In this document: positions 37,630 through 45,876 of the stretch, in pieces | Layout of the letters: each line of letters opens with the position of its first letter | How positions within the stretch are numbered: position 1 is the stretch's first letter | Assembly: GCF_000426525.1 (NCBI RefSeq) | Contig: NZ_AUFN01000010.1 | Span: 434,001 to 498,000, forward strand | Origin: Nocardioides alkalitolerans DSM 16699 | GTDB lineage: Bacteria; Actinomycetota; Actinomycetes; Propionibacteriales; Nocardioidaceae | Reading direction: 5' to 3' | DNA: 64,000 nucleotides | Made by a program: the position numbers and the translations under genes | The notes under the pieces: model-generated | Told to the model about the DNA's origin: nothing | The model's database searches: none | What the model saw: the letters and a program-made list of their open reading frames with translations, nothing else

Positions 37630-38687
37630 GGCTGGCGCCGCGTCATGAACCGCTGGACCACCACGAAGACGAGCACGAGCAGACCGATGCTGATGCGGGT
37701 CCACCAGGAGCTCAGCGTGCCGTCGAAGGAGATGAAGGTCTGGATGACGCCGAGGACGAGCACGCCCAGGAGCGAGCCGATCACGAAGCCGCGTCCGCCG
37801 GTCAGCAGCGTGCCGCCGATGACGACCGCGGCGATGGCGTCGAGCTCCATCCCCACCGCGTTGAGCGAGTAGCCCGAGAGCGTGTAGAGCGCGAAGAGCA
37901 GGCCCGCGAAGGCCGCGCAGAAGCCGCTGATCGCGTAGACGCCGACCTTGGTGGACGCCACCCGCAGACCCATGAGCAGGGCGGACGACTCGTTGCCGCC
38001 GATGGCGTAGACCGTGCGGCCGAAGCGGGTGCGGGCCAGCACGAGGGCGGCGATCGCCACCGTGGCCAGCGCGACGATCGAGGTCCAGCCGACGTAGTAG
38101 CCGCCCGGCAGGTCGACCGACGCGAACGCCCAGGTCTGGAAGGTCTCGTCGCTGATCGGGATCGAGTCGACGCTGATCAGGTAGCAGAGCCCGCGGGCCA
38201 GGAACATGCCGGCGAGCGTGGCGATGAACGGCTGGATGTCGAAGTAGTGGATCAGCAGGCCCATCGCGGTGCCGAGCACCGTGCCGGTCACCAGCACCGC
38301 CACCACCGTGAGGTACGGCGACCAGCCCATCTCGAGGGTCTTGGCGGCGATGACCGTCGACAGCGCGACGTTCGAGCCGACGGAGAGGTCGATGCCGCCC
38401 GTGAGGATCACGAAGGTCATGCCGACCGCGAGAACGATGAGGAAGCTGTTGTCGAGCAGCAGGCTCAGGAACACCTGCGGGTCGGCGAACCCCTCGTAGC
38501 GCGCGCCGCCGACGCTGAACATCCCGACGAACAGCGCCGCGGTCGTGATGACCGGCAGGTAGCGGCTCGAGGGCGTGTAGGTGCGGACGCGCTCCCAGGC
38601 CGACCGCGGCCGGCCCGACGGGCTGCCGGGTGCGGCGGGACCGGACGGGCCCCCGGGACCGGGTCGGGTGACGGTGGCGGTGCTCAT
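37626..38687 (-). CDS. Sugar ABC transporter permease, YjfF-like
   Basis: This 353-residue BPD_transp_2 permease has about eight to ten membrane helices. It has the family block GGIDLSVGSNVALSTVIAA and the later GGTLLTGGRGFVIGSLLGV. A Pro/Gly-rich cytoplasmic tail precedes the first helix. It is the second permease of the furanose-type importer. The ATG overlaps the preceding permease stop as ATGA (38684-38687), and its own stop overlaps the repressor start. YjfF in E. coli pairs with YtfT for galactofuranose. Confidence 0.9.
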   Translation of the reverse strand: MSTATVTRPGPGGPSGPAAPGSPSGRPRSAWERVRTYTPSSRYLPVITTAALFVGMFSVGGARYEGFADPQVFLSLLLDNSFLIVLAVGMTFVILTGGIDLSVGSNVALSTVIAAKTLEMGWSPYLTVVAVLVTGTVLGTAMGLLIHYFDIQPFIATLAGMFLARGLCYLISVDSIPISDETFQTWAFASVDLPGGYYVGWTSIVALATVAIAALVLARTRFGRTVYAIGGNESSALLMGLRVASTKVGVYAISGFCAAFAGLLFALYTLSGYSLNAVGMELDAIAAVVIGGTLLTGGRGFVIGSLLGVLVLGVIQTFISFDGTLSSWWTRISIGLLVLVFVVVQRFMTRRQP

Positions 38688-39787
38688 GAGGTGGCCCCCT
38701 TCGAGTGGCGGGCGGTCAGCAGGGAGCCGATGGCCGCACGGGCCTTGGGCGACTGGAGGAGGCAGACGAGGACGACCACGACGGCCTTGAAGAGGTAGTT
38801 GGCCTCCGACGGGATCCCGATGGTCGGGATCGTGCGGGCCAGGGTCGCGATGAAGACGGCCCCGACGAGCGTGCCGGCGAGCGAGAAGCGGCCGCCGGCC
38901 AGCGACGTGCCCCCGATGACGACCGCCAGGATCGCGTCGAGCTCGATCCAGAGGCCGAGGCTGTTGGCGTTCACCGAGCTCGTGTTGGCCGCGATGATCA
39001 GGCCCGCGACCCCGGCGCAGAACCCGGCGAAGACGTAGACGGTCCAGATGATGGTGCGCGACCGGACACCGGCCAGGCGGCTGGCCTCCGGGTTGATGCC
39101 GACGGCCTCGATGAGCATGCCCAGCGCCGTACGGCGGGTCAGGACCGCGGTCAGGCCGAAGACGACGAGCGCGATGATCAGGGCGATCGGGAGCGTCAGC
39201 ACGAAGCCCGACGCGAGGTCGCTGAAGGTGTCGTTGTTGACGGTCGTGATCTGCCCGTCGGTCACGAGCATCGCGAGCCCGCGGCCGGCGACCATGAGGA
39301 CCAGGGTCGCGATGATCGGTTGGATCCCGAGGACCGCGACGAGGAACCCGTTCCAGAGGCCGAGCAGCACGCAGGCGGCGACGGCGGTGGTGCTCGCGAT
39401 GATCGCCACGCTCGCCGCGCCCTGGTCGGCGGCACCGACGATCTGGGTGCAGGCGATGGCGCCGGCGATCGCGGCGATCGCCCCGACGGAGAGGTCGATG
39501 CCGCGGGTGGCGATGACGAGCGTCATGCCCGTCGCGACCAGCATGATCGGCGCGCTGTTGCGGAGGATGTCGATCACGCTGCCGAACAGGTGGCCGTCCT
39601 GGAGGCGCACCTCGAGGAAGCCGGGCTGGGCGGCGACGTTGACCGCCAGGAGCACGACGAGGGCGAGCACCGGCCAGAGCAGCGGGTGGGCGAGGGCGCG
39701 GGCGAGCGGGGAGGGCCGGGCGGGCCCGTCCCCCGCCGACGGCGGGGCCGACGCCGTGTCGGGCACCTTCGGCAGCGTGTCAGACAT
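38684..39787 (-). CDS. Sugar ABC transporter permease, YtfT-like
   Basis: This 367-residue permease has multiple membrane helices. Its EAA-like and channel blocks include ATRGIDLSVGAIAAIAGAIA and GGTSLAGGRFSLAGTLVGA. An N-terminal Pro/Ala/Asp-rich cytoplasmic segment precedes the first helix. Its start lies inside the last codons of the ATPase gene (8-base overlap), and its end overlaps the next permease. Two different permeases with one double ATPase is the YtfQRT-YjfF layout. Confidence 0.9.
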   Translation of the reverse strand: MSDTLPKVPDTASAPPSAGDGPARPSPLARALAHPLLWPVLALVVLLAVNVAAQPGFLEVRLQDGHLFGSVIDILRNSAPIMLVATGMTLVIATRGIDLSVGAIAAIAGAIACTQIVGAADQGAASVAIIASTTAVAACVLLGLWNGFLVAVLGIQPIIATLVLMVAGRGLAMLVTDGQITTVNNDTFSDLASGFVLTLPIALIIALVVFGLTAVLTRRTALGMLIEAVGINPEASRLAGVRSRTIIWTVYVFAGFCAGVAGLIIAANTSSVNANSLGLWIELDAILAVVIGGTSLAGGRFSLAGTLVGAVFIATLARTIPTIGIPSEANYLFKAVVVVLVCLLQSPKARAAIGSLLTARHSKGATS

Positions 39788-41408
39788 GGGCCGTCTCCTC
39801 CTCGGAGCGGGCCTCGCCCGCGATGATCTCCAGGACGTCGCTGACGCTGACGCCGTCGTTGGGCCGCTCGGCGATCTTGCGGCGGTCGCGCATCACGACC
39901 AGGCGGTCGGAGAGGCGCAGGACCTCCTCGAGCTCCGCGGAGATGAAGACCACGGACATGCCCTTGGCGGCCAGGTCGGCCACGAGGGCCTGGATCTGGG
40001 TCTTCGCCCCGATGTCGATGCCGCGGGTGGGCTCGTCGAGGATCAGCAGGTCCGGCTCGGTCACGAGCCAGCGCGCCAGCAGCACCTTCTGCTGGTTGCC
40101 GCCGGAGAGGTGGCGCATCAGCGCGTTCGGGTCGGCGGGCCGGATGTCGAGGGCCTCGATGTAGTCCGCGACGAGCCGGGTGCGGGTGGCCTGCGGGATC
40201 GGCCGGAGCCAGCCCCGGGAGGCCTGGAGGGCGAGCAGCATGTTGTCCGCCACCGTGAGGTCGGCGATCACCCCCTCCCCCTTGCGGTCCTCGCTGGAGA
40301 AGGCGATCTTGCGGTCGATGGCGTGCCGGGGGCTGCGCAGGCGGCGGCGCGAGGCCCGGACCTCGACGGAGCCGGTGTCGGCGGAGTCGGCGCCGAAGAG
40401 CAGGCGGGCGAGCTCGGTGCGTCCGGACCCGAGCAGGCCCGCGACGCCGATGACCTCCCCGTCGTACAGCTCGAGGTCGGTGGCCTCGAGGGAGCCCTTG
40501 CGGCCGAGGCCCACGGCGGTGAGCAGCGGGGTGCCACGCGTCGGCGCGGCGCTCGCGGGCTCGCGGTCGAGCTGGTCGAGCACCTCCAGGTCGCGGCCGA
40601 TCATCCGCTGCACCAGCTCGAGCTGCGTCGTCCCGGCGACCATCCGCTCCTCGACCAGGCGGCCGTTGCGCAGGATCGTCATGCGGTCGGAGATCTCGTA
40701 GACCTGGTCGAGGAAGTGCGACACGAACACGATCGCGACGCCGGCCTCCCGCAGGCGGCGCATCACCTCGAAGAGCTTGGCCACCTCGTCGGAGTCGAGG
40801 CTCGACGTCGGCTCGTCGAGGATGAGCACACGGGCCTCGACGTCGACGGCCCGGGCGATCGCGACGAGCTGCTGCACGGCGATCGGGTGGTCGCCGAGGA
40901 CGGAGCCCGGAGCGACGTCGAGACCGAGACGTTCCAGCGTGGCGGCCGCCTGGCGGTTCATCGCCCGGTGGTCGATCATCCCGAACCGGCGCGGCTCGCG
41001 GCCGAGCATCATGTTCTCGGCCACCGTCAGGTTCGGGACCAGGTTGACCTCCTGGTAGACGGTGCTGATGCCGGCGCCCTGGGCCGCGGCGGGCGTCGCG
41101 AAGTCCTGCTCCCGACCGCCGACCAGGATCGTGCCGGAGTCGATCGTGTACACCCCGGTCAGCGCCTTGATCAGCGTCGACTTGCCGGCGCCGTTCTCGC
41201 CCATCAGGGCGTGCACCTCACCCGGGAAGAGCCGGAGGCTGACGCCGCTGAGCGCCGCCACCGCACCGAACGTGATCGAGATGTCGCGCATCTCGACCAC
41301 GGGGGTGCCCGGGTCGGGCTGCGGACCGGTCGCGGGGGTCGGGCCGTCGTCGGTCGCCTGGCCCGGCACGTCGTCGGTGGCGGGAGGAACGTCCGTCTGC
41401 GTCATCAA
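39780..41408 (-). CDS. Sugar ABC transporter double ATP-binding protein, YtfR/RbsA-like
   Basis: This 542-residue protein has two ABC modules. The first has Walker A GENGAGKSTLIKAL, a degenerate signature (HPIAVQQLVAIARA) and Walker B VLILDEPTSSLD. The second has the reduced Walker A GLLGSGRTELARLLFG, signature HLSGGNQQKVLLARW and Walker B LLILDEPTRGIDIG. This asymmetry is normal for RbsA-type importers. A Pro/Asp/Thr-rich N-terminus of about 35 residues is added. The ATG at 41408 has GGAG upstream. It energises the pentose or hexofuranose importer of the operon. Confidence 0.94.
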   Translation of the reverse strand: MMTQTDVPPATDDVPGQATDDGPTPATGPQPDPGTPVVEMRDISITFGAVAALSGVSLRLFPGEVHALMGENGAGKSTLIKALTGVYTIDSGTILVGGREQDFATPAAAQGAGISTVYQEVNLVPNLTVAENMMLGREPRRFGMIDHRAMNRQAAATLERLGLDVAPGSVLGDHPIAVQQLVAIARAVDVEARVLILDEPTSSLDSDEVAKLFEVMRRLREAGVAIVFVSHFLDQVYEISDRMTILRNGRLVEERMVAGTTQLELVQRMIGRDLEVLDQLDREPASAAPTRGTPLLTAVGLGRKGSLEATDLELYDGEVIGVAGLLGSGRTELARLLFGADSADTGSVEVRASRRRLRSPRHAIDRKIAFSSEDRKGEGVIADLTVADNMLLALQASRGWLRPIPQATRTRLVADYIEALDIRPADPNALMRHLSGGNQQKVLLARWLVTEPDLLILDEPTRGIDIGAKTQIQALVADLAAKGMSVVFISAELEEVLRLSDRLVVMRDRRKIAERPNDGVSVSDVLEIIAGEARSEEETAHV

Positions 41409-41486
41409 GGTCTCCGTGGTCGGGGAGGAAAAGAGGGGGTCGCGGACCCGGCCGGGGTCTCCGGACGGGCCCGCGACGAGCGGGGA

Positions 41487-42476
41487 TCAGTACTCGCGGC
41501 TCTCGAGGACCTCGGCGGCCTGCTCCTGCGTGAAGGTGGTCTCCTCGGTGACGACCCGGCGCGGGACCTCCTCGCCGTCGAGCACCTGCTGGGCGAGCTC
41601 CATCAGCTGGGGACCGAGGAGGGGGTTGCACTCCACGATGAAGTTGATCTTGCCCTCGGCCAGCGCGGCCATCCCGTCGCGGACGGCGTCGACCGTGATG
41701 ATCTTGATGTCCTCGCCGGGCACGAGACCGGCGGCCTCGATCGCCTCGATGGCACCGAGACCCATGTCGTCGTTGTGGGCGTAGACGACGTCGATGCCCT
41801 CCTCCGACTGCAGGAAGGCCTCCATGACCTGCTTGCCGCCGTCGCGGGTGAAGTCACCGGTCTGCGAGGCCGAGATGGAGATGCTGGGGTCGGAGGAGAT
41901 GACCGACTCGAAGCCCTCCTTGCGGTCGATCGCCGGGGCGGCACCGGTCGTGCCCTGCAGCTCGACGACGTTGACGTCGCCGTCACCGTCGACGTCGGAG
42001 TCGGCGGCGTTGTCGACCAGCCACTGGCCGGCCTTCTCGCCCTCGGCGACGAAGTCGGAGCCGAGGAAGGTGACGTAGAGCGACTCGTCGTCGGTGTCGA
42101 CCGCGCGGTCGGTGAGGATCACGGGGATGCCGGCGCGCTTGGCCTCCTGCAGCACCGCGTCCCAGCCGGTCTCGACGACCGGGCTGAACGAGATGATGTC
42201 GACGTCCTGCTGGATGTAGGACCGGATCGCCTTGATCTGGTTCTCCTGCTTCTGCTGCGCGTCGGAGAACTTGAGCTCGATGCCCTCGGCCTCGGCCGTG
42301 TCCTGGATGCTCGCGGAGTTGGCCGTGCGCCAGCCGCTCTCGGCGCCGACCTGGGCGAAGCCCATGGTGATCGCGCCGTCGTCACTGCCGCTGGCGCTGT
42401 CGCCGCCACCGCAGGCGGACAGGGTGCCGGCGCCCAGGGCGATCGCGCTCAGCGCGACCAGAGTCTTCTTGACCAC
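41487..42476 (-). CDS. Sugar ABC transporter substrate-binding lipoprotein, YtfQ-like
   Basis: The GTG at 42476 gives 329 residues with GGAGGA spaced correctly upstream. A short signal peptide ends in the lipobox LSACGGG, so the protein is anchored outside the membrane. The mature part is a type I sugar-binding protein: TMGFAQVGAESGWRTANSAS, FSPVVETGWDAVLQEA, VILTDRAVD and YAHNDDMGLGAIEAIEAAGL closely follow E. coli YtfQ. YtfQ binds galactofuranose and also arabinose-like furanoses. Here the operon encodes AraB, AraD and AraA, so L-arabinose, perhaps as the furanose, is the likely ligand. It is the first gene behind the operator-bearing promoter. Confidence 0.94.
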   Translation of the reverse strand: MVKKTLVALSAIALGAGTLSACGGGDSASGSDDGAITMGFAQVGAESGWRTANSASIQDTAEAEGIELKFSDAQQKQENQIKAIRSYIQQDVDIISFSPVVETGWDAVLQEAKRAGIPVILTDRAVDTDDESLYVTFLGSDFVAEGEKAGQWLVDNAADSDVDGDGDVNVVELQGTTGAAPAIDRKEGFESVISSDPSISISASQTGDFTRDGGKQVMEAFLQSEEGIDVVYAHNDDMGLGAIEAIEAAGLVPGEDIKIITVDAVRDGMAALAEGKINFIVECNPLLGPQLMELAQQVLDGEEVPRRVVTEETTFTQEQAAEVLESREY

Positions 42477-42534
42477 TGTGATTCCTCCAGCTCGAACGGG
42501 CTTCGTCGCCCTGTGACCGGTGTCACTGAGTAGG

Positions 42535-42564
42535 AGTGTGAGCGCTAACATTCCTCCCCGTCAA
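42535..42564 (-). promoter_or_regulatory. Promoter and operator O1 of the arabinose operon
   Basis: On the minus strand TTGACG (42559-42564) is a strong -35. The palindrome TGTTAGCGCTCACA (42537-42550) fills the spacer and covers a weak -10 (CACACT, 42535-42540). On the plus strand it reads TGTGAGCGCTAACA, one base from the symmetric lac-operator core. LacI binding here would block RNA polymerase. Confidence 0.72.
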
Positions 42565-42593
42565 TCACTTCGCCGGAAATCGTCGAGAGAAAT

Positions 42594-42605
42594 GTGAACG
42601 CTCAC
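42594..42605 (-). promoter_or_regulatory. Second operator O2 upstream of the arabinose promoter
   Basis: GTGAACGCTCAC is a 12-bp palindrome with one mismatch. Its centre lies 56 bp from O1, so a tetramer or two dimers could bind both sides of the -35. Confidence 0.6.
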
Positions 42606-42843
42606 TTCGGGGCCCGTCCCGCCGTACGGCGCGGGCGGCCGAGCGTGCGGGACGGCACTCGTCTCCCCCGCCCCCGGCAGCACCGCGCGTGACGTGCGGC
42701 GACGTCGTCGGAGGGGCGGTGACGGACGCCCGCACCCGTGCGCGGCAGCCTGCCCGTCGCGCCGCGCGGGGGCGCGCGGAGGCCGGACGGTCAGGTGCTC
42801 CACGACGCCACGGGACCGGCGCGCACGCCGAGGGCGGGGTAGT
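42606..42843. other. Non-coding stretch between galM and the arabinose promoter
   Basis: I see no supported gene. There is a perfect palindrome GCCGTACGGC (42621-42630) in the loop of a 9-bp stem (42614-42622 with 42647-42655; the arms touch the palindrome). Short arginine-rich frames here look like GC-rich noise. Confidence 0.4.
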
Positions 42844-42864
42844 CCGGCCGACCGGTCGGGCCGG
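42844..42864 (-). terminator. Terminator of galM
   Basis: CCGGCCGACC (42844-42853) pairs with GGTCGGGCCGG (42854-42864) with one bulged G. It lies eight bases after the galM stop. Confidence 0.6.
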
Positions 42865-42872
42865 CGATCAGG

Positions 42873-43925
42873 TCAGGCCGGCGAGGCCGTGAAGCGCCAC
42901 TCGTGGCGAGCCAGGTAGCGCTCCCCCGGCTCCAGCACGGCGCTGGGCCACTCCGGGTGGTGGGGCGAGTCCGGGAAGAGCTGGGGCTCGAGCGCGATCC
43001 CGTCACCCTGGCGGTAGACGCCGCCGTCGACGGAGCCGAGCGTGCCGTCGAGGAAGTTGCCGGTGTAGACCTGCAGGCCCGGCTGGTCGGCGCGCAGCTC
43101 GAGCGTCGTCCGCGTGGCGGGCGCGGTCAGTCGACAGAGGGTGCGGAGGCCGTCCGCGTCGTACGGGCCGTCGATCACCAGGTTGTGGTCGATGCCCTGG
43201 GCGTCGACGACCTGAGGGTGGCCGGACCGCACGACGGAGCCGAGCCGGGTCGGCGACCGGAGGTCGAAGGGCGTGCCCACGACGGACGCATGGTCCCCGG
43301 TCGGGATGCCCTCGGCGTCGATCGGCGTGTACCGCTCCGCGAGCACGTGGAGGAGGTGGTCGTCGACCGTCCCGGCCGAGCGGCCCTCGAGGTTGAGGTA
43401 GGTGTGCTGGGTCAGGTTGACCACCGTGGTGCGGTCGGTGGTGGCGGTCAGCTCGATCGCGACCGAGTCGGCGGTGACGGTGAACCGCGCCCCGACCGTC
43501 AGCTCGCCCGGGAAGCCCTGGTCGCCGTGGGGACTGACGAGGCGGAAGGCCGCGGTGGCCTCGTCGTGGTCGACGAGCTCCCAGAGCCGACGGTCGAAGC
43601 CCTCCGGGCCGCCGTGCAGGTGGTGGCCCCGGTCGTGCGTGCCCAGCTGGTGGTCGCCGTCCGGCAGCGGCAGGTGTCCCCCGCGCACGCGGTTGGCGTA
43701 ACGCCCGATCGTGCCGCCGACGTAGTCGCCCGAGGCGAGGTAGTCGACCGAGCCCGGGTGCCCGAGCGCGACGTGGCGACGCACGCCGTCACCCCCGGTG
43801 ACCTCGAGGTCGTGCACGGTGGCGCCCAGGGTGAGCAGGCGGAGCACGAGACCGGGGGCCGACCCCAGCTCGACGAGGTGGACCTCGCGGCCGTCGGCGA
43901 GGTGGTCGAAGAGGGAGACGGTCAC
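42873..43925 (-). CDS. galM: Aldose 1-epimerase (mutarotase)
   Basis: This 350-residue galactose-mutarotase-type enzyme interconverts alpha and beta sugar anomers. Visible are GGTIGRYANRVRGG, the catalytic His region VNLTQHTYLNLEG, GIDHNLVIDG and the glutamate region ALEPQLFPDSPHHPEW. It may help present the right arabinose anomer to AraA. The only usable start is GTG at 43925, directly against the operator palindrome and without a Shine-Dalgarno, so translation may be leaderless. It follows the second LacI gene by 47 bases. Confidence 0.92.
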   Translation of the reverse strand: MTVSLFDHLADGREVHLVELGSAPGLVLRLLTLGATVHDLEVTGGDGVRRHVALGHPGSVDYLASGDYVGGTIGRYANRVRGGHLPLPDGDHQLGTHDRGHHLHGGPEGFDRRLWELVDHDEATAAFRLVSPHGDQGFPGELTVGARFTVTADSVAIELTATTDRTTVVNLTQHTYLNLEGRSAGTVDDHLLHVLAERYTPIDAEGIPTGDHASVVGTPFDLRSPTRLGSVVRSGHPQVVDAQGIDHNLVIDGPYDADGLRTLCRLTAPATRTTLELRADQPGLQVYTGNFLDGTLGSVDGGVYRQGDGIALEPQLFPDSPHHPEWPSAVLEPGERYLARHEWRFTASPA

Positions 43926-43943
43926 GATGTGAACGTTAACATC
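43926..43943 (-). promoter_or_regulatory. Operator O3 abutting the galM start
   Basis: GATGTGAACGTTAACATC is an 18-bp palindrome with one mismatched pair. It matches the consensus TGTnAnCGnTnACA shared with O1 and O2. It sits between the second LacI gene and galM and touches the GTG start, so binding would silence galM without affecting the repressor gene above. Confidence 0.68.
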
Positions 43944-43972
43944 ACGACCCTCGACCAGGCCGCCCGACGGCG

Positions 43973-45022
43973 TCAGGCGCGCGGCGCCGGCGCGGTCGAG
44001 CGTCGCACCACCAGGGCGGGCTCCACGAGCGTCACCGGGCCCGTGGCGTCGCCGGCGATCGCCTCCAGCGCGCGGGCCACGGCCCGCGCCCCCAGCGTCG
44101 CGAACTCCTGGCGCACCGTGGTGAGCGGGGGCCAGAAGTACGCCGCCTCGGGCACGTCGTCGAAGCCCACCACGCTGACGTCGTCCGGCACCCGACGACC
44201 GTGCTCGTGCAGCCCCGTGAGCACACCGAGCGCCATCGCGTCGTTGGCGACGAACACCGCGGACACCTCGGGGTCGCCACCGATCCTCGTCCCGGCCCGG
44301 TGCCCGCTGGGGGGCGTCCAGTCGCCCTCGATCTCCGGACCGGGCAGCAGACCGCGATCCTCGTGGGCGCGCCGCCACCCGTCCCGGCGCTGGAGGGCCT
44401 CCACCCACTGCAGCGGACCGGTCACGTGCGCGACCCGGCGGTGCCCGAGGTCGAGCAGGTGGGCCGTCGCCGCGTAGCCGCCCGCCTCCTGGTCGATCCC
44501 GACCGCGAGCGCCTCGTCGGGCCCGACGCCCTGGGTCAGCACCAGCGGGATGGGCAGGTCGAGGCCGCGCGCCGTCTCGAGCGCCCCCTCGTGGGCCACC
44601 GCGACCACGATCGCCTCGACCGCCTGGTCGAGCAGCCGGTCGACCGCCTCCCTGAGGTCACCCGGGGTGGGGTCGGAGAGCCCGACGAGCGCCAGCTCGT
44701 AGCCGGCGTCGTGCACCGCGTCCTGCATCGACGCCGCGATCATGCTGGGGCCGTAGAAGCTGAGGTGGGCGGCCACCATCCCGATCCGTCGGGAGCGGTT
44801 GGTGGCCAGGAGCCGCGCGGCACTGTTGCGGCGGTAGCCGAGGGCGGCGATCGCCGCCGTCACCCGCTCCCGGGTCGCACCCTTGACCAGCGGGGAGTCG
44901 TTGAGCACGCGCGAGACGGTCTGGTGGGAGACCCCGGCATGGGCGGCGACGTCCGCCATGCTCGGCGCCCGACCGTGGCCCCGGTCGCGCACCGGCCCGG
45001 TCTGCTCTCCCATGGACGGCAT
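43973..45022 (-). CDS. Second LacI-family repressor
   Basis: This protein of about 349 residues has HTH MADVAAHAGVSHQTVSRVLN, whose recognition helix is identical to that of the LacI protein at 36.6-37.6 kb. The core is parallel too: FVANDAMALGVLTGLHEHG and SVVGFDDVPEAAYFWPPLTTV. The two look like paralogs. ATGs at 45022 and 45013 are both possible; neither has a strong Shine-Dalgarno. It follows the GntR gene by six bases and precedes galM. It probably binds the same operator class, and may respond to a different sugar or simply duplicate control. Confidence 0.9.
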   Translation of the reverse strand: MPSMGEQTGPVRDRGHGRAPSMADVAAHAGVSHQTVSRVLNDSPLVKGATRERVTAAIAALGYRRNSAARLLATNRSRRIGMVAAHLSFYGPSMIAASMQDAVHDAGYELALVGLSDPTPGDLREAVDRLLDQAVEAIVVAVAHEGALETARGLDLPIPLVLTQGVGPDEALAVGIDQEAGGYAATAHLLDLGHRRVAHVTGPLQWVEALQRRDGWRRAHEDRGLLPGPEIEGDWTPPSGHRAGTRIGGDPEVSAVFVANDAMALGVLTGLHEHGRRVPDDVSVVGFDDVPEAAYFWPPLTTVRQEFATLGARAVARALEAIAGDATGPVTLVEPALVVRRSTAPAPRA

Positions 45023-45028
45023 CGTAGG

Positions 45029-45727
45029 TCAGCGGTCGTCGGCACCCGCGTCACGGAGGACCACGTCGAGGACCGATCCGGGCGTGACCTCGAAGTCGTC
45101 GGGCACCATCATCCGGAACGTGCCGACGACGTGCTCGCGCGTGGCCGCGACCGCCGCCTCGACATCCCCCGCCACGCACGCCTCGAGGATCGCGGCGTGG
45201 TCGGCCAGGGCCCGCCCGCGCCGTACGTCGAAGTGCAGGCGCATCCGCTCGGCCCGGTCCGCGAGGTCGGCGACGATGCGCTCGAGCGCCGGCGAGCCCG
45301 CCGCCCGGTAGAGCGTCAGGTGGAACTCGCGGTTGAGCGCCCGGAAGGCGTGCTGTGCGTCGGGGCCCGCGACGGCTGCGACGAGCGCGTCGTGCAGGCG
45401 GCACATCTCCCCGAGGGTGGCGGCGTCGAGGCGGGGCACGGCCGCCCTCGCGGCGAGCGTCTCCAGCTCGACCCGCAGGGCGGTCACCTCCTGGGCCGCG
45501 GCGAGGTCGATGGCCGTGACCACGACCCCGCGGTAGGGCAGCCGCTCGACCAGGCCGAGGGCGTCCAGCCGCAGGATCGCCTCACGCACGGGCGTGCGGC
45601 TCACGCCGAGCGATTCCGCCACCTGGGTCGGGTCGACACGGTCCCCCGGCGCCAGGTCGCCCGTGACGATCCGGTCGTGCAGACGCTCGAAGACCTCGTC
45701 GGCGACGCGTCGGTGGATGCCGGCCAT
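45029..45727 (-). CDS. GntR-family regulator with FCD domain
   Basis: This 232-residue protein has a winged helix (DRVDPTQVAESLGVSRTPVR, then LVERLPYRGVVV). An FCD ligand domain follows, with RVELETLAARAAV, LNREFHLTLYRAAG and DHAAILEACVAGD. FCD regulators bind small carboxylic acids, often with a metal held by histidines. It is divergent from an ornithine-cyclodeaminase-like gene and a DapA-like gene, its probable targets. It may be co-transcribed with the LacI gene six bases downstream, which would link two unrelated catabolic controls. Confidence 0.92.
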   Translation of the reverse strand: MAGIHRRVADEVFERLHDRIVTGDLAPGDRVDPTQVAESLGVSRTPVREAILRLDALGLVERLPYRGVVVTAIDLAAAQEVTALRVELETLAARAAVPRLDAATLGEMCRLHDALVAAVAGPDAQHAFRALNREFHLTLYRAAGSPALERIVADLADRAERMRLHFDVRRGRALADHAAILEACVAGDVEAAVAATREHVVGTFRMMVPDDFEVTPGSVLDVVLRDAGADDR

Positions 45728-45784
45728 CGTCCCAGCCTAGGGCGGCGCGGCCCCCGGGCCGGGGCCCCGACGACCTCCGGTCGT

Positions 45785-45797
45785 GATGCCAGGCATC
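45785..45797. promoter_or_regulatory. Candidate GntR operator
   Basis: GATGCCAGGCATC is a perfect 6-bp inverted repeat around a central A, in the divergent GntR/OCD region. Odd-length palindromes of this size are usual for FCD regulators. An alternative is the direct repeat TCCAATATCCAAT (45817-45829). Confidence 0.45.
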
Positions 45798-45876
45798 CGT
45801 CCTGCGACGTTCCGTGTCCAATATCCAATGTCTAGCGTCCAGGCGACGGTGATCGCGACGACAAAGGAGAACCCGC

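Noticed and set aside
42561..42803. An 80-codon minus-strand frame between galM and the arabinose operon
   Set aside because: The product is almost only Arg/Pro/Gly/Ala, it overlaps the promoter and operators, and it has no ribosome site.
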